In this document: positions 49,854 through 58,579 of the stretch, in pieces
Layout of the letters: each line of letters starts with the position of its first letter
Numbering within the stretch: the stretch's first letter is position 1
Source of the DNA: Rhodocyclales bacterium
GTDB lineage: Bacteria > Pseudomonadota > Gammaproteobacteria > Burkholderiales > Rhodocyclaceae
Length of the DNA: 64,000 nt
Assembly (NCBI GenBank): GCA_016235165.1
Contig: JACRLX010000007.1
Coordinates: 1-64,000 of the forward strand
Direction of reading: 5' to 3'
Notes under the pieces: generated by a model
What the model was told of the DNA's origin: nothing
What the model saw: the letters and a program-made list of their open reading frames with translations, nothing else
The model's database searches: none
Program-made: the position numbers and the translations under genes

Positions 49854-51345
49854 CCTCCTCCAGCAGCGGCGGCGTGCCCAGCGGCAGCGTGAATGCCATG
49901 CGGGTGCCGCCCCGCGCCTCGACTTCCGCCCGGATGGCGCCGCCATGGGCTTCGACGATGGCGCGGCAGATCGCCAGGCCGAGGCCGACACCGCTGCCCG
50001 TCTGGCTGCCGCGCTCGAAGGGATCGAAGGCGCTAACGCGCAACTGCGGCGGCAGGCCGGGGCCGGCATCGGCCACCGCCACTTCGACCGCGTCGCCAGC
50101 CACCCGCGCGCTGATCGCGATCTCGCCCTGCGGCGCATATTTGGCGGCGTTCTCCAGCAGGTTGCAGAACACGCGCTCCAGCAGCACGGCGTCGAATTCC
50201 AGCGGTGGCAGGTCCGGCGCCAGGTCGACGCGCACCGCGCGCCCCGACAGCGGCCCTGCCATCGCCCGCAGGCTGCTGCCGACCACTTCCTCCAACGGCT
50301 GCCATTCCTTGTTCAGGATGACCTTGCCGGTCTGCAGGCGCGCCATGTCGAGCAGCTTGTGCACCAAGCCCGACAGGCGCAGGGCCTGCTCGCGAATCGC
50401 TATGGCCGATTCCAGCGCCGCCGCCGGCAGCGCCGGACGCGCCAGCGTCAAGCCATCGGCCATGCCGACCAGCACCGTCAGCGGCGTGCGCAAGTCATGC
50501 GAGACGGCAGACAGCAGGGCGCTGCGCAGGCGCTCCGACTCCATGCGCAGCGTGACCTCCTGCAAGACCTCGCCGTAATGCAGACGCTCGACGACGATGG
50601 CGGTCAGCGAGACCACCGCATCGAGCAGCGGACGCCGCTCGGTGGCGCAGACCTGTTCGGCGTGCTCACCGCAGACCAGCAGCACGCCGCGCGTCTGCAA
50701 CGGTGAGGCCAGGGGCAGCGCCAGCGCTGGCCGATAGCCGCTCTCCTCGGCGGCAAGGTACATCGGCTGGCCTTGCTCATGGACTGCGCGCACGTGGTCC
50801 TGGCAACATGCCCCGCCCTGCGGTGCCGGCATCGCCACCAGCATGCCGTCGGCCCCTGGCAGGTAAAGTACCGCTTCGAGTTCCAGGCGGCGCCCGATGA
50901 AAGCGCGCACGACATCGGCCACCCGCTCCACCGCAATGGCCCCCGACAATTCCTTGGCCACGTCGTAGAGCGCGCGCATCTCCTCCTCGCTGCGGGCAGC
51001 AAGCAAAGCCTTCTCGCGCAGGCGGGCGGCGAGCTGGCCGATCACCAGCGCCACCACCAGCATTACGGCGAAGGTGATCAGGTACTGGGCGTCGGCCACC
51101 GCCATCGAATAATGCGGCGGCACGAAGAAGAAATCGAACAAAGCCACGCTGCCGAAGGCCGCCTGGAGCGCCGGTCCGCTGCCCAGCCGGACCGCCACCA
51201 GCGCCACGGCCAGGAGGAAGATCATGACGATGTTGGCGGCATCGACCACGTCGCGCAGGGGCAGGGTCAGCAGCGTGGCTGCCACGCAGGCCAGAATTGC
51301 CTTGAGATATCCGCCACGCCCGAAAGATGGGTTCGTTGCAAACAT
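49840..51345 (-). CDS. KdpD-like sensor kinase, short form without the KdpD/Usp N-terminus
   Basis: The 501-aa kinase has four membrane helices (residues about 12-115, DUF4118), a GAF-like region (about 135-255), and a kinase core with SALLSAVSHDLRTPLTVLVG, NLLENAAKYAP and GSGVGLGLAICRAIVEAHGG. Full-length KdpD has about 390 more N-terminal residues (KdpD and universal-stress domains), absent here. An in-frame TAG stands four codons before the ATG, so the short form is real in this sequence. It feeds the overlapping kdpE. Confidence 0.88.
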   Translation of the reverse strand: MFATNPSFGRGGYLKAILACVAATLLTLPLRDVVDAANIVMIFLLAVALVAVRLGSGPALQAAFGSVALFDFFFVPPHYSMAVADAQYLITFAVMLVVALVIGQLAARLREKALLAARSEEEMRALYDVAKELSGAIAVERVADVVRAFIGRRLELEAVLYLPGADGMLVAMPAPQGGACCQDHVRAVHEQGQPMYLAAEESGYRPALALPLASPLQTRGVLLVCGEHAEQVCATERRPLLDAVVSLTAIVVERLHYGEVLQEVTLRMESERLRSALLSAVSHDLRTPLTVLVGMADGLTLARPALPAAALESAIAIREQALRLSGLVHKLLDMARLQTGKVILNKEWQPLEEVVGSSLRAMAGPLSGRAVRVDLAPDLPPLEFDAVLLERVFCNLLENAAKYAPQGEIAISARVAGDAVEVAVADAGPGLPPQLRVSAFDPFERGSQTGSGVGLGLAICRAIVEAHGGAIRAEVEARGGTRMAFTLPLGTPPLLEEDAGE

Positions 51346-51462
51346 GGATCGATGCTACGCCCGGCGATATAAAAAGGGCGTAAACACCCGGTGCCGACTA
51401 CACCGAGGCACTGCTGATTCGCTGAACCCGGACCTGTCTGCGGAGAGCTCTGCGGCGCCACG

Positions 51463-51468
51463 TATAAT
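51463..51468 (+). promoter_or_regulatory. Candidate minus-10 box of mfd
   Basis: A perfect TATAAT lies 26 bp before the mfd ATG in the 149-bp gap between divergent kdpD and mfd. The region 17-18 bp upstream has no good minus-35, so strength is uncertain. Confidence 0.4.
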
Positions 51469-51494
51469 TTGCGCCCCCTGCGCCCGAGCTCCCG

Positions 51495-54400
51495 ATGAAG
51501 TCCCTGCCGACGCCGCCCGGCCCTGTCAAACCGGGCCAACGCCTCGCACTGCCACCGCTGTCTCCGTCCGCCGATGCGCTGGCACTCTCGCGGCTCGCCC
51601 GTTCCGGCCGGCTGCTCGCGGTGATAAGCGCCAGCCCGCTGGAAGCCCAGCGCCTGGCCGAGGAAATCGGCTGGTTTGCGCCTGAGCTGCGCACGCATCT
51701 GCTACCGGACTGGGAAACCCTGCCCTACGACAACTTCTCGCCGCACCAGGATCTGGTTTCCGAGCGGCTGGCGACGCTGCATGCAGTCTCGTGCAACGAG
51801 TGCGAGATACTGATTGCCGCCGCACCGACCGCGGTGACGCGGCTGGCACCGCCCAGCTTCCTCGCCGGCCACACCTTCTTCATGAAAAAGGGCGAGCGCC
51901 TCCAGCTCGACAAGCTGCGCGCGCAACTCACGCTCGCCGGCTACCAGCACGTGACCCAGGTGGTCGCCGCCGGCGAGTACAGCGTGCGCGGCGGCCTGGT
52001 CGACCTGTTCCCGATGGGCACCCAGCTGCCCTACCGCATCGAACTGTTCGACGACGAGATCGAAACCATCCGCAGCTTCGACGTCGACAGCCAGCGCAGC
52101 CTCTACCCGGTGCCCGAAATCCGCCTCCTGCCGGCGCGCGAGTTCCCCACCGGCGAGGCCGGGCGCACCCTGTTCCGCCAGCGCTTCCGCGAGACCTTCG
52201 AAGGCGATGCCTCGCGCATCGGCCTTTACAAGGATGTCTCGAACGGCATCCTGCCCGCAGGCATCGAGTACTACCTGCCGCTGTTCTTCGAGTCCACGGC
52301 AACGCTGTTCGACTACCTGCCGCCGCAGGCCACCCTGCTGCTGCATGGCGACGTGCCCGCCGCGATCGCCGAATTCTGGGCCGACACCCGGGGGCGTCAC
52401 AAAATGCTGGGCGGCGACCGCTCGCGGCCCGTGCTGCCGCCTGAAGCCCTGTTCCTGCGCGACGAGGAGTTCTTCGTCGCGGCAAAAGCCCTGCCGCAAT
52501 ACCTGCTGAAAGCAAGAGTCGGCGCTGAAGCTACGGCGACTCCTGCGGAAGACCTGCCGCCGCTGGCCGTTGATCGCAAGGCCGACGATCCGCTTTCCCT
52601 GCTGCGCGCATTCCTCGGTCGCTTCGCCGGGCGCGTGCTGCTGCTGGCCGAATCGCCGGGCCGGCGCCAGACCCTGGCCGACTTCCTTGCCGAATACGGC
52701 ATGCTGCCCACGCCCTGCGAAGACTTCGCCGGCTTCCTCGCCGCACCGGAGCGCTTCCTGCTCGGTGTCGGGCCGCTCTCGGGCGGCTTTCAGCTCGACG
52801 CTCCGAAGGAAGTCCCCTTGGGGGACGACCTGGCCGTCGTCACCGAGAACGAGCTCTACGCCGCCACCGCCCGTCCGCGCGGACGGCGCTCCGACGCCCG
52901 CCGCGCCAACCTCGACGGCTGGCTGCGCGACCTCTCCGAACTCAAGATCGGCGACCCGGTGGTGCACGAAGCCCACGGCATCGGCCGCTACCTCGGCCTC
53001 GCCCACATGGATTTTGGCGAGGGCGCCACGGAAATGCTGCACCTCGAATACGCCAACGGCGCCAAGCTCTACGTGCCGGTGGCGCAGCTCCAGGTGATCT
53101 CGCGCTACAGCGGCGCCGATCCGGAATCCGTGCAGTTGCACACCCTCGGCTCCGGGCAGTGGGAAAAGGCGAAGAAGAAAGCCGCCCTGCAGGTGCACGA
53201 CACCGCCGCCGAGCTGCTGCATCTCTATGCCCAGCGCGCCGCGCGCGAGGGCCACAAATTCGATTTCAAGCAGCACGACCTGGAGGCCTTCGCCGACGGC
53301 TTCGGCTTCGAGGAAACCCCGGACCAGCAGGCCGCGATCAACGCCGTGGTCGAGGACATGAAATCCGGCAAACCGATGGATCGCCTGGTCTGCGGCGACG
53401 TCGGCTTCGGCAAGACCGAGGTGGCAATGCGCGCCGCCTTCGTCGCCGTGGCCGACGGCAAGCAGGTGGCGATCCTCTGCCCGACCACGCTGCTGGCCGA
53501 GCAGCACTACCAGAACTTCGCCGACCGCTTTGCCAACTGGCCGGTGAAGGTGGCCGAGATCTCGCGCTTCAAATCGGCGAAGGAACAGGACGAGGCCGTC
53601 GCGCTGCTGGCGCAAGGCAGGATCGACATCCTGATTGGCACCCACCGCCTGCTGCAGCAGGACGTCAAGTTCGAGCGCCTGGGCCTCGTCATCATCGACG
53701 AGGAGCACCGCTTCGGTGTGCGCCAGAAGGAGGCGCTGAAGGCCCTGCGCGCCGCGGTGGACGTGTTGACCCTGACCGCGACGCCGATCCCGCGCACCCT
53801 GGGGCTGTCGCTGGAAGGCCTGCGCGATTTTTCGGTGATCGCCACGCCGCCGCAGAAGCGCCTGGCGATCAAGACCTTCGTCTCCAAGTGGTCCAACGGC
53901 CAGGTGCGCGAGGCCTGCCTGCGCGAGTTCAAGCGCGGCGGCCAGGTGTACTTCCTGCACAACGAGGTCGACACCATCGCCAACATGAACGAGCGGCTGG
54001 CAGCCCTGCTGCCCGAAGCGCGCATCGTGGTCGGCCACGGCCAGCTGCCCGAGCGCGAGCTGGAACGCGTGATGCGCGAGTTCACCCAGCAGAAGCACAA
54101 CCTGCTGCTCTGCTCGACCATCATCGAGACCGGCATCGACAACCCGCACGCCAACACCATCGTCATCAACCGCGCCGACAAGTTCGGCCTGGCCCAGTTG
54201 CACCAGTTGCGCGGCCGCGTCGGCCGCAGCCACCACCAGGCCTACGCCTACCTGCTGACCCACGAGGACGCCAAGCCCACGGCGCAGGCCAAGCGGCGTC
54301 TGGAGGCCATCCAGGCCATGGAGGAACTCGGTTCCGGCTTCTTCCTCGCCATGCACGACCTCGAAATCCGCGGCGCCGGCGAGGTGTTGGGCGAATCACA

Positions 54401-54947
54401 GAGCGGCGAGATCCACGAGGTCGGCTTCGCCATGTACACCAACATGCTCAACGCCGCGGTGCGCGCGCTCAAGGCCGGCGAGAAGATCCCCGACCTGACC
54501 CAGCCCCTCTCGATCACCTCGGAAATCAACCTGCGCGTGCCGGCACTGCTGACCAAGGACTACTGCCCCGACGTGCATGAACGCCTGACGCTCTACAAGC
54601 GCCTCGCCAACTGCGACAGCGAGGATGATCTGCGCGCCATGCAGGAGGAACTGATCGACCGCTACGGCGAGATGCCGGCGCAGACCTTGGCCCTGATCGA
54701 AACCCACCGCCTGCGCCTGGCCGGAAGGTCGTTGGGACTGGCCAGGCTGGATGCCGGGCCGCAGGCGATACAGGTGCAGTTCGTGCCCAACCCACCCATC
54801 GATCCGGCCGACATCATCGGGCTGATCCAGTCCGACCGCAGCTTCAAGTTCGCCGGCCCGGACAGGCTGACCTGGCAAAAGGCGACACCCGCGCTGCCGG
54901 AGCGGGTGGCGGCGGTAAAGGAATTGTTCCGCCGGCTGAAAAACTGA
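51495..54947 (+). CDS. mfd: Transcription-repair coupling factor Mfd
   Basis: Mfd removes stalled RNA polymerase and recruits UvrA. The 1150-aa protein has full length, with a UvrB-like N-terminal module (LLPDWETLPYDNFSPHQDLV, GEYSVRGGLVDLFPMG), a polymerase-interaction domain (residues about 480-550) and a RecG-like translocase. Translocase motifs include CGDVGFGKTEVAMRAAF, DEEHRFGVRQKEAL, TATPIPRTLGLSLEGLRDFS and LHQLRGRVGRSHHQAYAYLL. An intact copy of the 25-bp element is read in frame as RVGAEATATP around residues 341-350, between the UvrB-like module and the rest, apparently as a tolerated insertion. Confidence 0.97.
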   Translation: MKSLPTPPGPVKPGQRLALPPLSPSADALALSRLARSGRLLAVISASPLEAQRLAEEIGWFAPELRTHLLPDWETLPYDNFSPHQDLVSERLATLHAVSCNECEILIAAAPTAVTRLAPPSFLAGHTFFMKKGERLQLDKLRAQLTLAGYQHVTQVVAAGEYSVRGGLVDLFPMGTQLPYRIELFDDEIETIRSFDVDSQRSLYPVPEIRLLPAREFPTGEAGRTLFRQRFRETFEGDASRIGLYKDVSNGILPAGIEYYLPLFFESTATLFDYLPPQATLLLHGDVPAAIAEFWADTRGRHKMLGGDRSRPVLPPEALFLRDEEFFVAAKALPQYLLKARVGAEATATPAEDLPPLAVDRKADDPLSLLRAFLGRFAGRVLLLAESPGRRQTLADFLAEYGMLPTPCEDFAGFLAAPERFLLGVGPLSGGFQLDAPKEVPLGDDLAVVTENELYAATARPRGRRSDARRANLDGWLRDLSELKIGDPVVHEAHGIGRYLGLAHMDFGEGATEMLHLEYANGAKLYVPVAQLQVISRYSGADPESVQLHTLGSGQWEKAKKKAALQVHDTAAELLHLYAQRAAREGHKFDFKQHDLEAFADGFGFEETPDQQAAINAVVEDMKSGKPMDRLVCGDVGFGKTEVAMRAAFVAVADGKQVAILCPTTLLAEQHYQNFADRFANWPVKVAEISRFKSAKEQDEAVALLAQGRIDILIGTHRLLQQDVKFERLGLVIIDEEHRFGVRQKEALKALRAAVDVLTLTATPIPRTLGLSLEGLRDFSVIATPPQKRLAIKTFVSKWSNGQVREACLREFKRGGQVYFLHNEVDTIANMNERLAALLPEARIVVGHGQLPERELERVMREFTQQKHNLLLCSTIIETGIDNPHANTIVINRADKFGLAQLHQLRGRVGRSHHQAYAYLLTHEDAKPTAQAKRRLEAIQAMEELGSGFFLAMHDLEIRGAGEVLGESQSGEIHEVGFAMYTNMLNAAVRALKAGEKIPDLTQPLSITSEINLRVPALLTKDYCPDVHERLTLYKRLANCDSEDDLRAMQEELIDRYGEMPAQTLALIETHRLRLAGRSLGLARLDAGPQAIQVQFVPNPPIDPADIIGLIQSDRSFKFAGPDRLTWQKATPALPERVAAVKELFRRLKN
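52517..52541 (+). repeat. Dispersed 25-bp palindromic element, intact copy in mfd
   Basis: Arms AGTCGGCG and CGGCGACT are intact (21 of 21), again preceded by GCAAG. It is read in frame in Mfd as VGAEATAT, in a low-complexity stretch before a well-conserved segment. Confidence 0.75.
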
Positions 54948-55056
54948 CGGGAAGTTATGGCTTCGGCGACGCCGAAGACGGCACCCTTGCGGACGGCGCT
55001 GGCGGCAAGACGCAGGCCGGGGCGTTTTGTTGCGGACTACCCAATTCGCTTGCCTT

Positions 55057-55092
55057 GACCCGCGACGGTTGGTCATCTAAAATGACCAACAT
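55057..55092 (+). promoter_or_regulatory. Toxin-antitoxin promoter with overlapping operator
   Basis: TTGACC (55057-55062), a 17-bp spacer and TAAAAT (55080-55085) make a good sigma-70 promoter. A perfect inverted repeat, GTTGGTCAT (55070-55078) and ATGACCAAC (55084-55092) with a 5-bp gap, straddles the minus-10 box. This is the layout expected for autorepression by a Phd-type antitoxin. The antitoxin ATG is 15 bp downstream of the repeat. Confidence 0.82.
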
Positions 55093-55106
55093 TCAAGGAG
55101 CAGGTC

Positions 55107-55337
55107 ATGCAACAGTTCAACATCGCCGAAGCCAAGGCCCATCTTTCGGAGCTGGTGCAGAAAGCCATGATGGGCGAGGAAATCGTAATTGCCCGCGACA
55201 ACAAGCCGCTGGCGATGCTGGTGCCAATCCGGCGCACCGGCAAGCGGCGCCAGCCCGGTTCCGGGAAGGGGCAAATCCTGTTCATGGCCGAGAACTTCGA
55301 GGCGATTCCACAAGGCTTCGAGGATTACACCGGGTGA
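55107..55337 (+). CDS. Phd/YefM-family antitoxin
   Basis: The 76-aa protein begins FNIAEAKAHLSELVQKAMMG after two Gln residues and continues with EEIVIARDNKPLAMLVP, the Phd/YefM DNA-binding fold. The flexible acidic C-terminus (AENFEAIPQGFEDYTG) should wrap the toxin. AAGGAG stands six bases before the ATG. Its stop overlaps the toxin start (GTGA), and a palindromic operator covers its promoter. Confidence 0.92.
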   Translation: MQQFNIAEAKAHLSELVQKAMMGEEIVIARDNKPLAMLVPIRRTGKRRQPGSGKGQILFMAENFEAIPQGFEDYTG

Positions 55338-55720
55338 TTGCGCTGCTCGACACCAATGCCTTTCTGCGTTGGGTAGAGGGCGACGACAAGCTTTCGACCA
55401 GGGCGAAATCCTGCATTGCCAATCCGGACAACGAAATCCTGGTTAGCGTGGTCGTCGCCTGGGAGCTGGCGATCAAGTCCGGCCAGGGCAGCATCCGTTT
55501 GGCGCAGCCGGTCGGGCGCTATGTGGCGAGCCATATCGAGGCCAACGGCTTTCGCCTCCTCGGCATCGAGCTCGACGATGCGGCGGCGGTCGAAACCCTG
55601 CCCTTGCATCACCGCGATCCCTTCGATCGCCTGCTGATCACCCAGGCCCTCAACCGCAAGTTGCCCGTGGTCAGTTCCGACCGGGCGTTTTCCGACTATG
55701 GCATCAAACGCATCTGGTAA
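55334..55720 (+). CDS. PIN-domain toxin, VapC type
   Basis: The 128-aa product starts at GTG 55334 inside the antitoxin stop region. It is a PIN ribonuclease: LLDTNAFLRWVEG gives the first acid, VVVAWELAIKSGQG the Glu, HHRDPFDRLLITQAL the next Asp, and VVSSDRAFSDYGIKRIW the last. All four acidic positions are present, so it should be active. Such toxins cleave tRNA or rRNA; the target is unknown. aroG follows 5 bp downstream and might be partly read from this promoter. Confidence 0.9.
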   Translation: MIALLDTNAFLRWVEGDDKLSTRAKSCIANPDNEILVSVVVAWELAIKSGQGSIRLAQPVGRYVASHIEANGFRLLGIELDDAAAVETLPLHHRDPFDRLLITQALNRKLPVVSSDRAFSDYGIKRIW

Positions 55721-55725
55721 ACAAT

Positions 55726-56802
55726 ATGCAACAAACCGAAAACCTCAACATTGACGCCTTCGACCTCCTGCCCACGCCGGAGGAAGTCCATGCCCGCCTG
55801 CCGCTGTCCGACGCTGCCGCCGAGACCGTGCTGGCCGGGCGTCGCGGCCTGGAGAAGATTCTCGACGGCAGCGATCCGCGCCTGTTCATCGTGGTCGGCC
55901 CCTGCTCCATCCACGATCCGGTGGCCGGCATCGACTATGCGCGCCGTTTGAAGGCGCTGGCCGACGAAGTCGCCGACACCCTGCTGCTGGTGATGCGCGT
56001 GTATTTCGAAAAACCGCGCACCTCCACCGGCTGGAAGGGCTATATCAACGATCCGCGCATGGACGACTCCTTCCATATCGAGGAAGGCCTGCACAAGGCG
56101 CGCGAATTCCTGCTGGCGGTGAACGAGCTTGGCCTGCCTGCCGGTACCGAGGCGCTCGACCCGATCGCGCCGCAATACCTGGGTGACCTGATCGCCTGGA
56201 CCGCGATCGGCGCCCGCACCTCGGAATCGCAGACCCACCGCGAGATGTCATCCGGGTTATCGACGCCGGTCGGCTTCAAGAACGGCACCGACGGCTCGTT
56301 CGATGCCGCCGTGAATGCCATCATTTCGGCCTCCAGTCCGCACAGCTTCCTCGGCATCAACATGCAGGGCCGCTCCTGCGTGGTGCGCACCGCCGGCAAC
56401 CGCTACGGCCACCTGGTGCTGCGCGGCGGCGGCGGCCGGCCCAACTACGACACCGTCAGCGTCGCCATGGCGGAAGCCGCCCTGAAGAAGGCCAAGCTGG
56501 CCAACAAGCTGGTGGTCGATTGCTCGCATGCCAACAGCTACAAGAATCCCGAGTTGCAGCCGCTGGTGATGCAGGACTGCATCAACCAGGTGCTGAACCA
56601 GCGCAAGGGCGGTCACGGCTCCATTGTCGGCCTGATGATCGAGAGCTTCATCGAGGCCGGCAACCAGCCGATTCCCGCCGACCCCGCCTTGCATGGGCAA
56701 CTGAAATACGGCTGTTCCGTCACCGATGCCTGCGTCGATTGGGCGACCACCGAAACCATGATTCGCGAAGCCGCCGCCGCCCTGCGCGGCACGACGACCT
56801 GA
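55726..56802 (+). CDS. aroG: 3-Deoxy-7-phosphoheptulonate synthase (class I DAHP synthase)
   Basis: This enzyme condenses PEP and erythrose-4-phosphate, the first step of aromatic amino acid synthesis. The 358-aa protein has the class I AroFGH motifs VVGPCSIHDPVAGIDYARRL, YFEKPRTSTGWKGYIND, GARTSESQTHREMSSGLS and VDCSHANSYKNPE. Which aromatic amino acid inhibits it cannot be told; symbol is by resemblance. It begins 5 bp after the toxin gene and has only a weak ribosome-binding site. Confidence 0.93.
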   Translation: MQQTENLNIDAFDLLPTPEEVHARLPLSDAAAETVLAGRRGLEKILDGSDPRLFIVVGPCSIHDPVAGIDYARRLKALADEVADTLLLVMRVYFEKPRTSTGWKGYINDPRMDDSFHIEEGLHKAREFLLAVNELGLPAGTEALDPIAPQYLGDLIAWTAIGARTSESQTHREMSSGLSTPVGFKNGTDGSFDAAVNAIISASSPHSFLGINMQGRSCVVRTAGNRYGHLVLRGGGGRPNYDTVSVAMAEAALKKAKLANKLVVDCSHANSYKNPELQPLVMQDCINQVLNQRKGGHGSIVGLMIESFIEAGNQPIPADPALHGQLKYGCSVTDACVDWATTETMIREAAAALRGTTT

Positions 56803-56818
56803 GAATGCGAGAGCGAAA

Positions 56819-58045
56819 ATGAGCCTGATCCGCCCCTTCCGTGGCCTGCGCCCCGCCCCCGGCCGTGCCGGTGAAGTTGCCGCACCGCCCTATGACGTGT
56901 TGTCCAGCGACGAAGCACGCCGCCGTGCCGCCGGCAAGCCCTGGTCTTTCCTGCACATCTCCAAGCCGGAAATCGACCTCGACGTGAATATCGACATCTA
57001 CGCGCCCGAGGTCTATGCCAAGGCCGCCGAAAACCTGAAGAAGATGCTCGATGCCGGCATCCTGGTGCGCGACGATACTCCCTGCTACTACGCCTATCGC
57101 CTGACCATGGGTGCGCATGTGCAAACCGGCCTGGTGGTCGCCGCCAATGTCGCCGACTACGACAGCAACCGCATTCGCAAGCACGAGTTCACCCGCCCGG
57201 ACAAGGAAGATGACCGCGTGCGCCAGATCGAGGCGCTCGACGCCCAGACCGGCCCGGTGCTGCTGGCTTATCCCTCATCGAAGACCGCCGATGAACTGAT
57301 CGCCGGCATCGCCAGCGGCGCACCGGCCGCCGACGTGACGGCCGACGACGGCATCCGGCACCAGATCTGGGTGCTGCGCGACCCGGCAAAAATCGAGGCC
57401 ATCACCCGCTGCTTCGACGCCATGAAGGCGCTCTACATCGCCGACGGCCACCATCGTTCCGCGGCCGCGTCACGGGTTGCCGCCGCCCGCCACAAGGCAA
57501 GTGTCATACAGCCGGCGGACAGCTTCCTGGCCGTGATCTATCCGCAGGACCAGATGAAGATCCTCGACTACAACCGCGTGGTCAAGGACCTGCACGGCCT
57601 CGACGAAGCCGGGCTGCTGCATCGCCTGGCCCAGGATTTCACGATCGAGGACAGTGCGACCCAGGTGCATCCGGCCCGCCCCGGCGAGTTCGGCATGTAC
57701 CTGGCCGGGCGCTGGCGCAAGCTCACCATCAAACCCGTGCGGGTGCCGCAGGACCCGGTGGATAGCCTCGATGTTTCGCTGCTGTCCGACCATGTGCTGG
57801 GGCCACTGCTCGGCATCGCCGACCTGCGCCGCGACAAGCGCATCGATTTCGTCGGCGGCATTCGCGGCCTGGCGGAACTGGAAAAGCGCGTGGACTCCGG
57901 TGAGATGGCCGTGGCCTTCGCGCTGCATCCCACGCGCATGGAGCAGCTGATGGCGGTGGCCGACAGCAACGAGGTGATGCCGCCGAAATCCACCTGGTTC
58001 GAGCCCAAGCTGGCCGATGGGCTGGTATCGCACGTGCTCGACTAA
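56819..58045 (+). CDS. DUF1015-family protein
   Basis: The 408-aa soluble protein matches the DUF1015 family: IRPFRGLRPAPGRAGEVAAP, PYDVLSSDEAR, IRKHEFTRPDKEDDRVRQ, and YIADGHHRSAAASR. Some archaeal relatives are ADP-dependent serine kinases; the bacterial role is not settled. It begins 16 bp after aroG, which supplies the aromatic pathway, so co-expression is likely. A bidirectional terminator follows. Confidence 0.9.
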   Translation: MSLIRPFRGLRPAPGRAGEVAAPPYDVLSSDEARRRAAGKPWSFLHISKPEIDLDVNIDIYAPEVYAKAAENLKKMLDAGILVRDDTPCYYAYRLTMGAHVQTGLVVAANVADYDSNRIRKHEFTRPDKEDDRVRQIEALDAQTGPVLLAYPSSKTADELIAGIASGAPAADVTADDGIRHQIWVLRDPAKIEAITRCFDAMKALYIADGHHRSAAASRVAAARHKASVIQPADSFLAVIYPQDQMKILDYNRVVKDLHGLDEAGLLHRLAQDFTIEDSATQVHPARPGEFGMYLAGRWRKLTIKPVRVPQDPVDSLDVSLLSDHVLGPLLGIADLRRDKRIDFVGGIRGLAELEKRVDSGEMAVAFALHPTRMEQLMAVADSNEVMPPKSTWFEPKLADGLVSHVLD

Positions 58046-58057
58046 GTGCAACCGGGC

Positions 58058-58095
58058 AAACAAAAAGGGCAACCCTCGGGTTGCCCTTTTTGTTT
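58058..58095. terminator. Bidirectional rho-independent terminator
   Basis: GGGCAACC and GGTTGCCC form a perfect 8-bp stem with a CTCG loop (58067-58086), flanked by an A-run and a T-run that extend the pairing. It serves the DUF1015 gene on the plus strand and the HU gene on the minus strand. Confidence 0.93.
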
Positions 58096-58107
58096 GAAAC
58101 GGAAAGC

Positions 58108-58467
58108 TTACTTCTTCTTCGCGGCCGGCTTCTTGGCTGCGGGCTTGGCGGCGGCCTTCTTGGCCGGAGCAGCCTTCTTGGCGGCGGGCTTCTTGCCGGC
58201 CACGGCGGCCTTCAGGCCGGCGCCGGCGGTGAACTTCGGCACGGCCTTGGCGGCGATCTTCAGGGGGGCACCGGTCTTCGGGTTCTTGCCGGTACGGGCG
58301 GAGCGCATCACCGACTTGAAGGTACCGAAGCCGATCAGTGCCACCGGATTGCCCTTGGCGATAACGGAGGTGATCACATCGGTCAGCGCATCAATCGCCT
58401 TGTTGACAGCCGCTTTGGAAAGTTCGGCACGCTCGGCAACGGCATCGATCAGTTCGGTCTTGTTCAT
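58108..58467 (-). CDS. HU-family DNA-binding protein with lysine/alanine-rich tail
   Basis: The 119-aa protein starts MNKTELIDAVAERAELSKAA and has an HU core (IGFGTFKSVMRSARTGKNP) of about 88 residues. The tail after it is made of PAAKKAA/PAKKAA-like repeats and ends KKPAAKKK, reminiscent of histone H1. AAGGGG before the ATG at 58467 supports this start over an upstream one. Such tails increase DNA binding and compaction in other bacteria with tailed HU. Ordinary HU lacks the tail, so a second, normal HU gene is expected elsewhere. Confidence 0.93.
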   Translation of the reverse strand: MNKTELIDAVAERAELSKAAVNKAIDALTDVITSVIAKGNPVALIGFGTFKSVMRSARTGKNPKTGAPLKIAAKAVPKFTAGAGLKAAVAGKKPAAKKAAPAKKAAAKPAAKKPAAKKK

Positions 58468-58579
58468 CAGGTTCCCCTTTGGTTTGGAAAGGCGCATTGA
58501 AACACTAATCGCGGCGCGGAAGCAAGCCCCGCGCGCGTCTTCGATGAAAATAATTTGCGCGGAAAGAACAGGCCGCGAA

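Noticed and set aside
51702-54356. Long open frame antisense to mfd
   Set aside because: Same GC-rich mirror effect; mfd on the other strand is full length with all helicase motifs.
54961-54977. CTTCGGCG/CGCCGAAG palindrome just after mfd
   Set aside because: No T-run follows, so I do not call it a terminator; GC-rich palindromes of this size are common here.
57139-57165. Near-match to the 25-bp element in the DUF1015 gene
   Set aside because: The arms resemble those of the element but the spacer is seven bases instead of nine and the peptide is normal for the family; likely coincidence.
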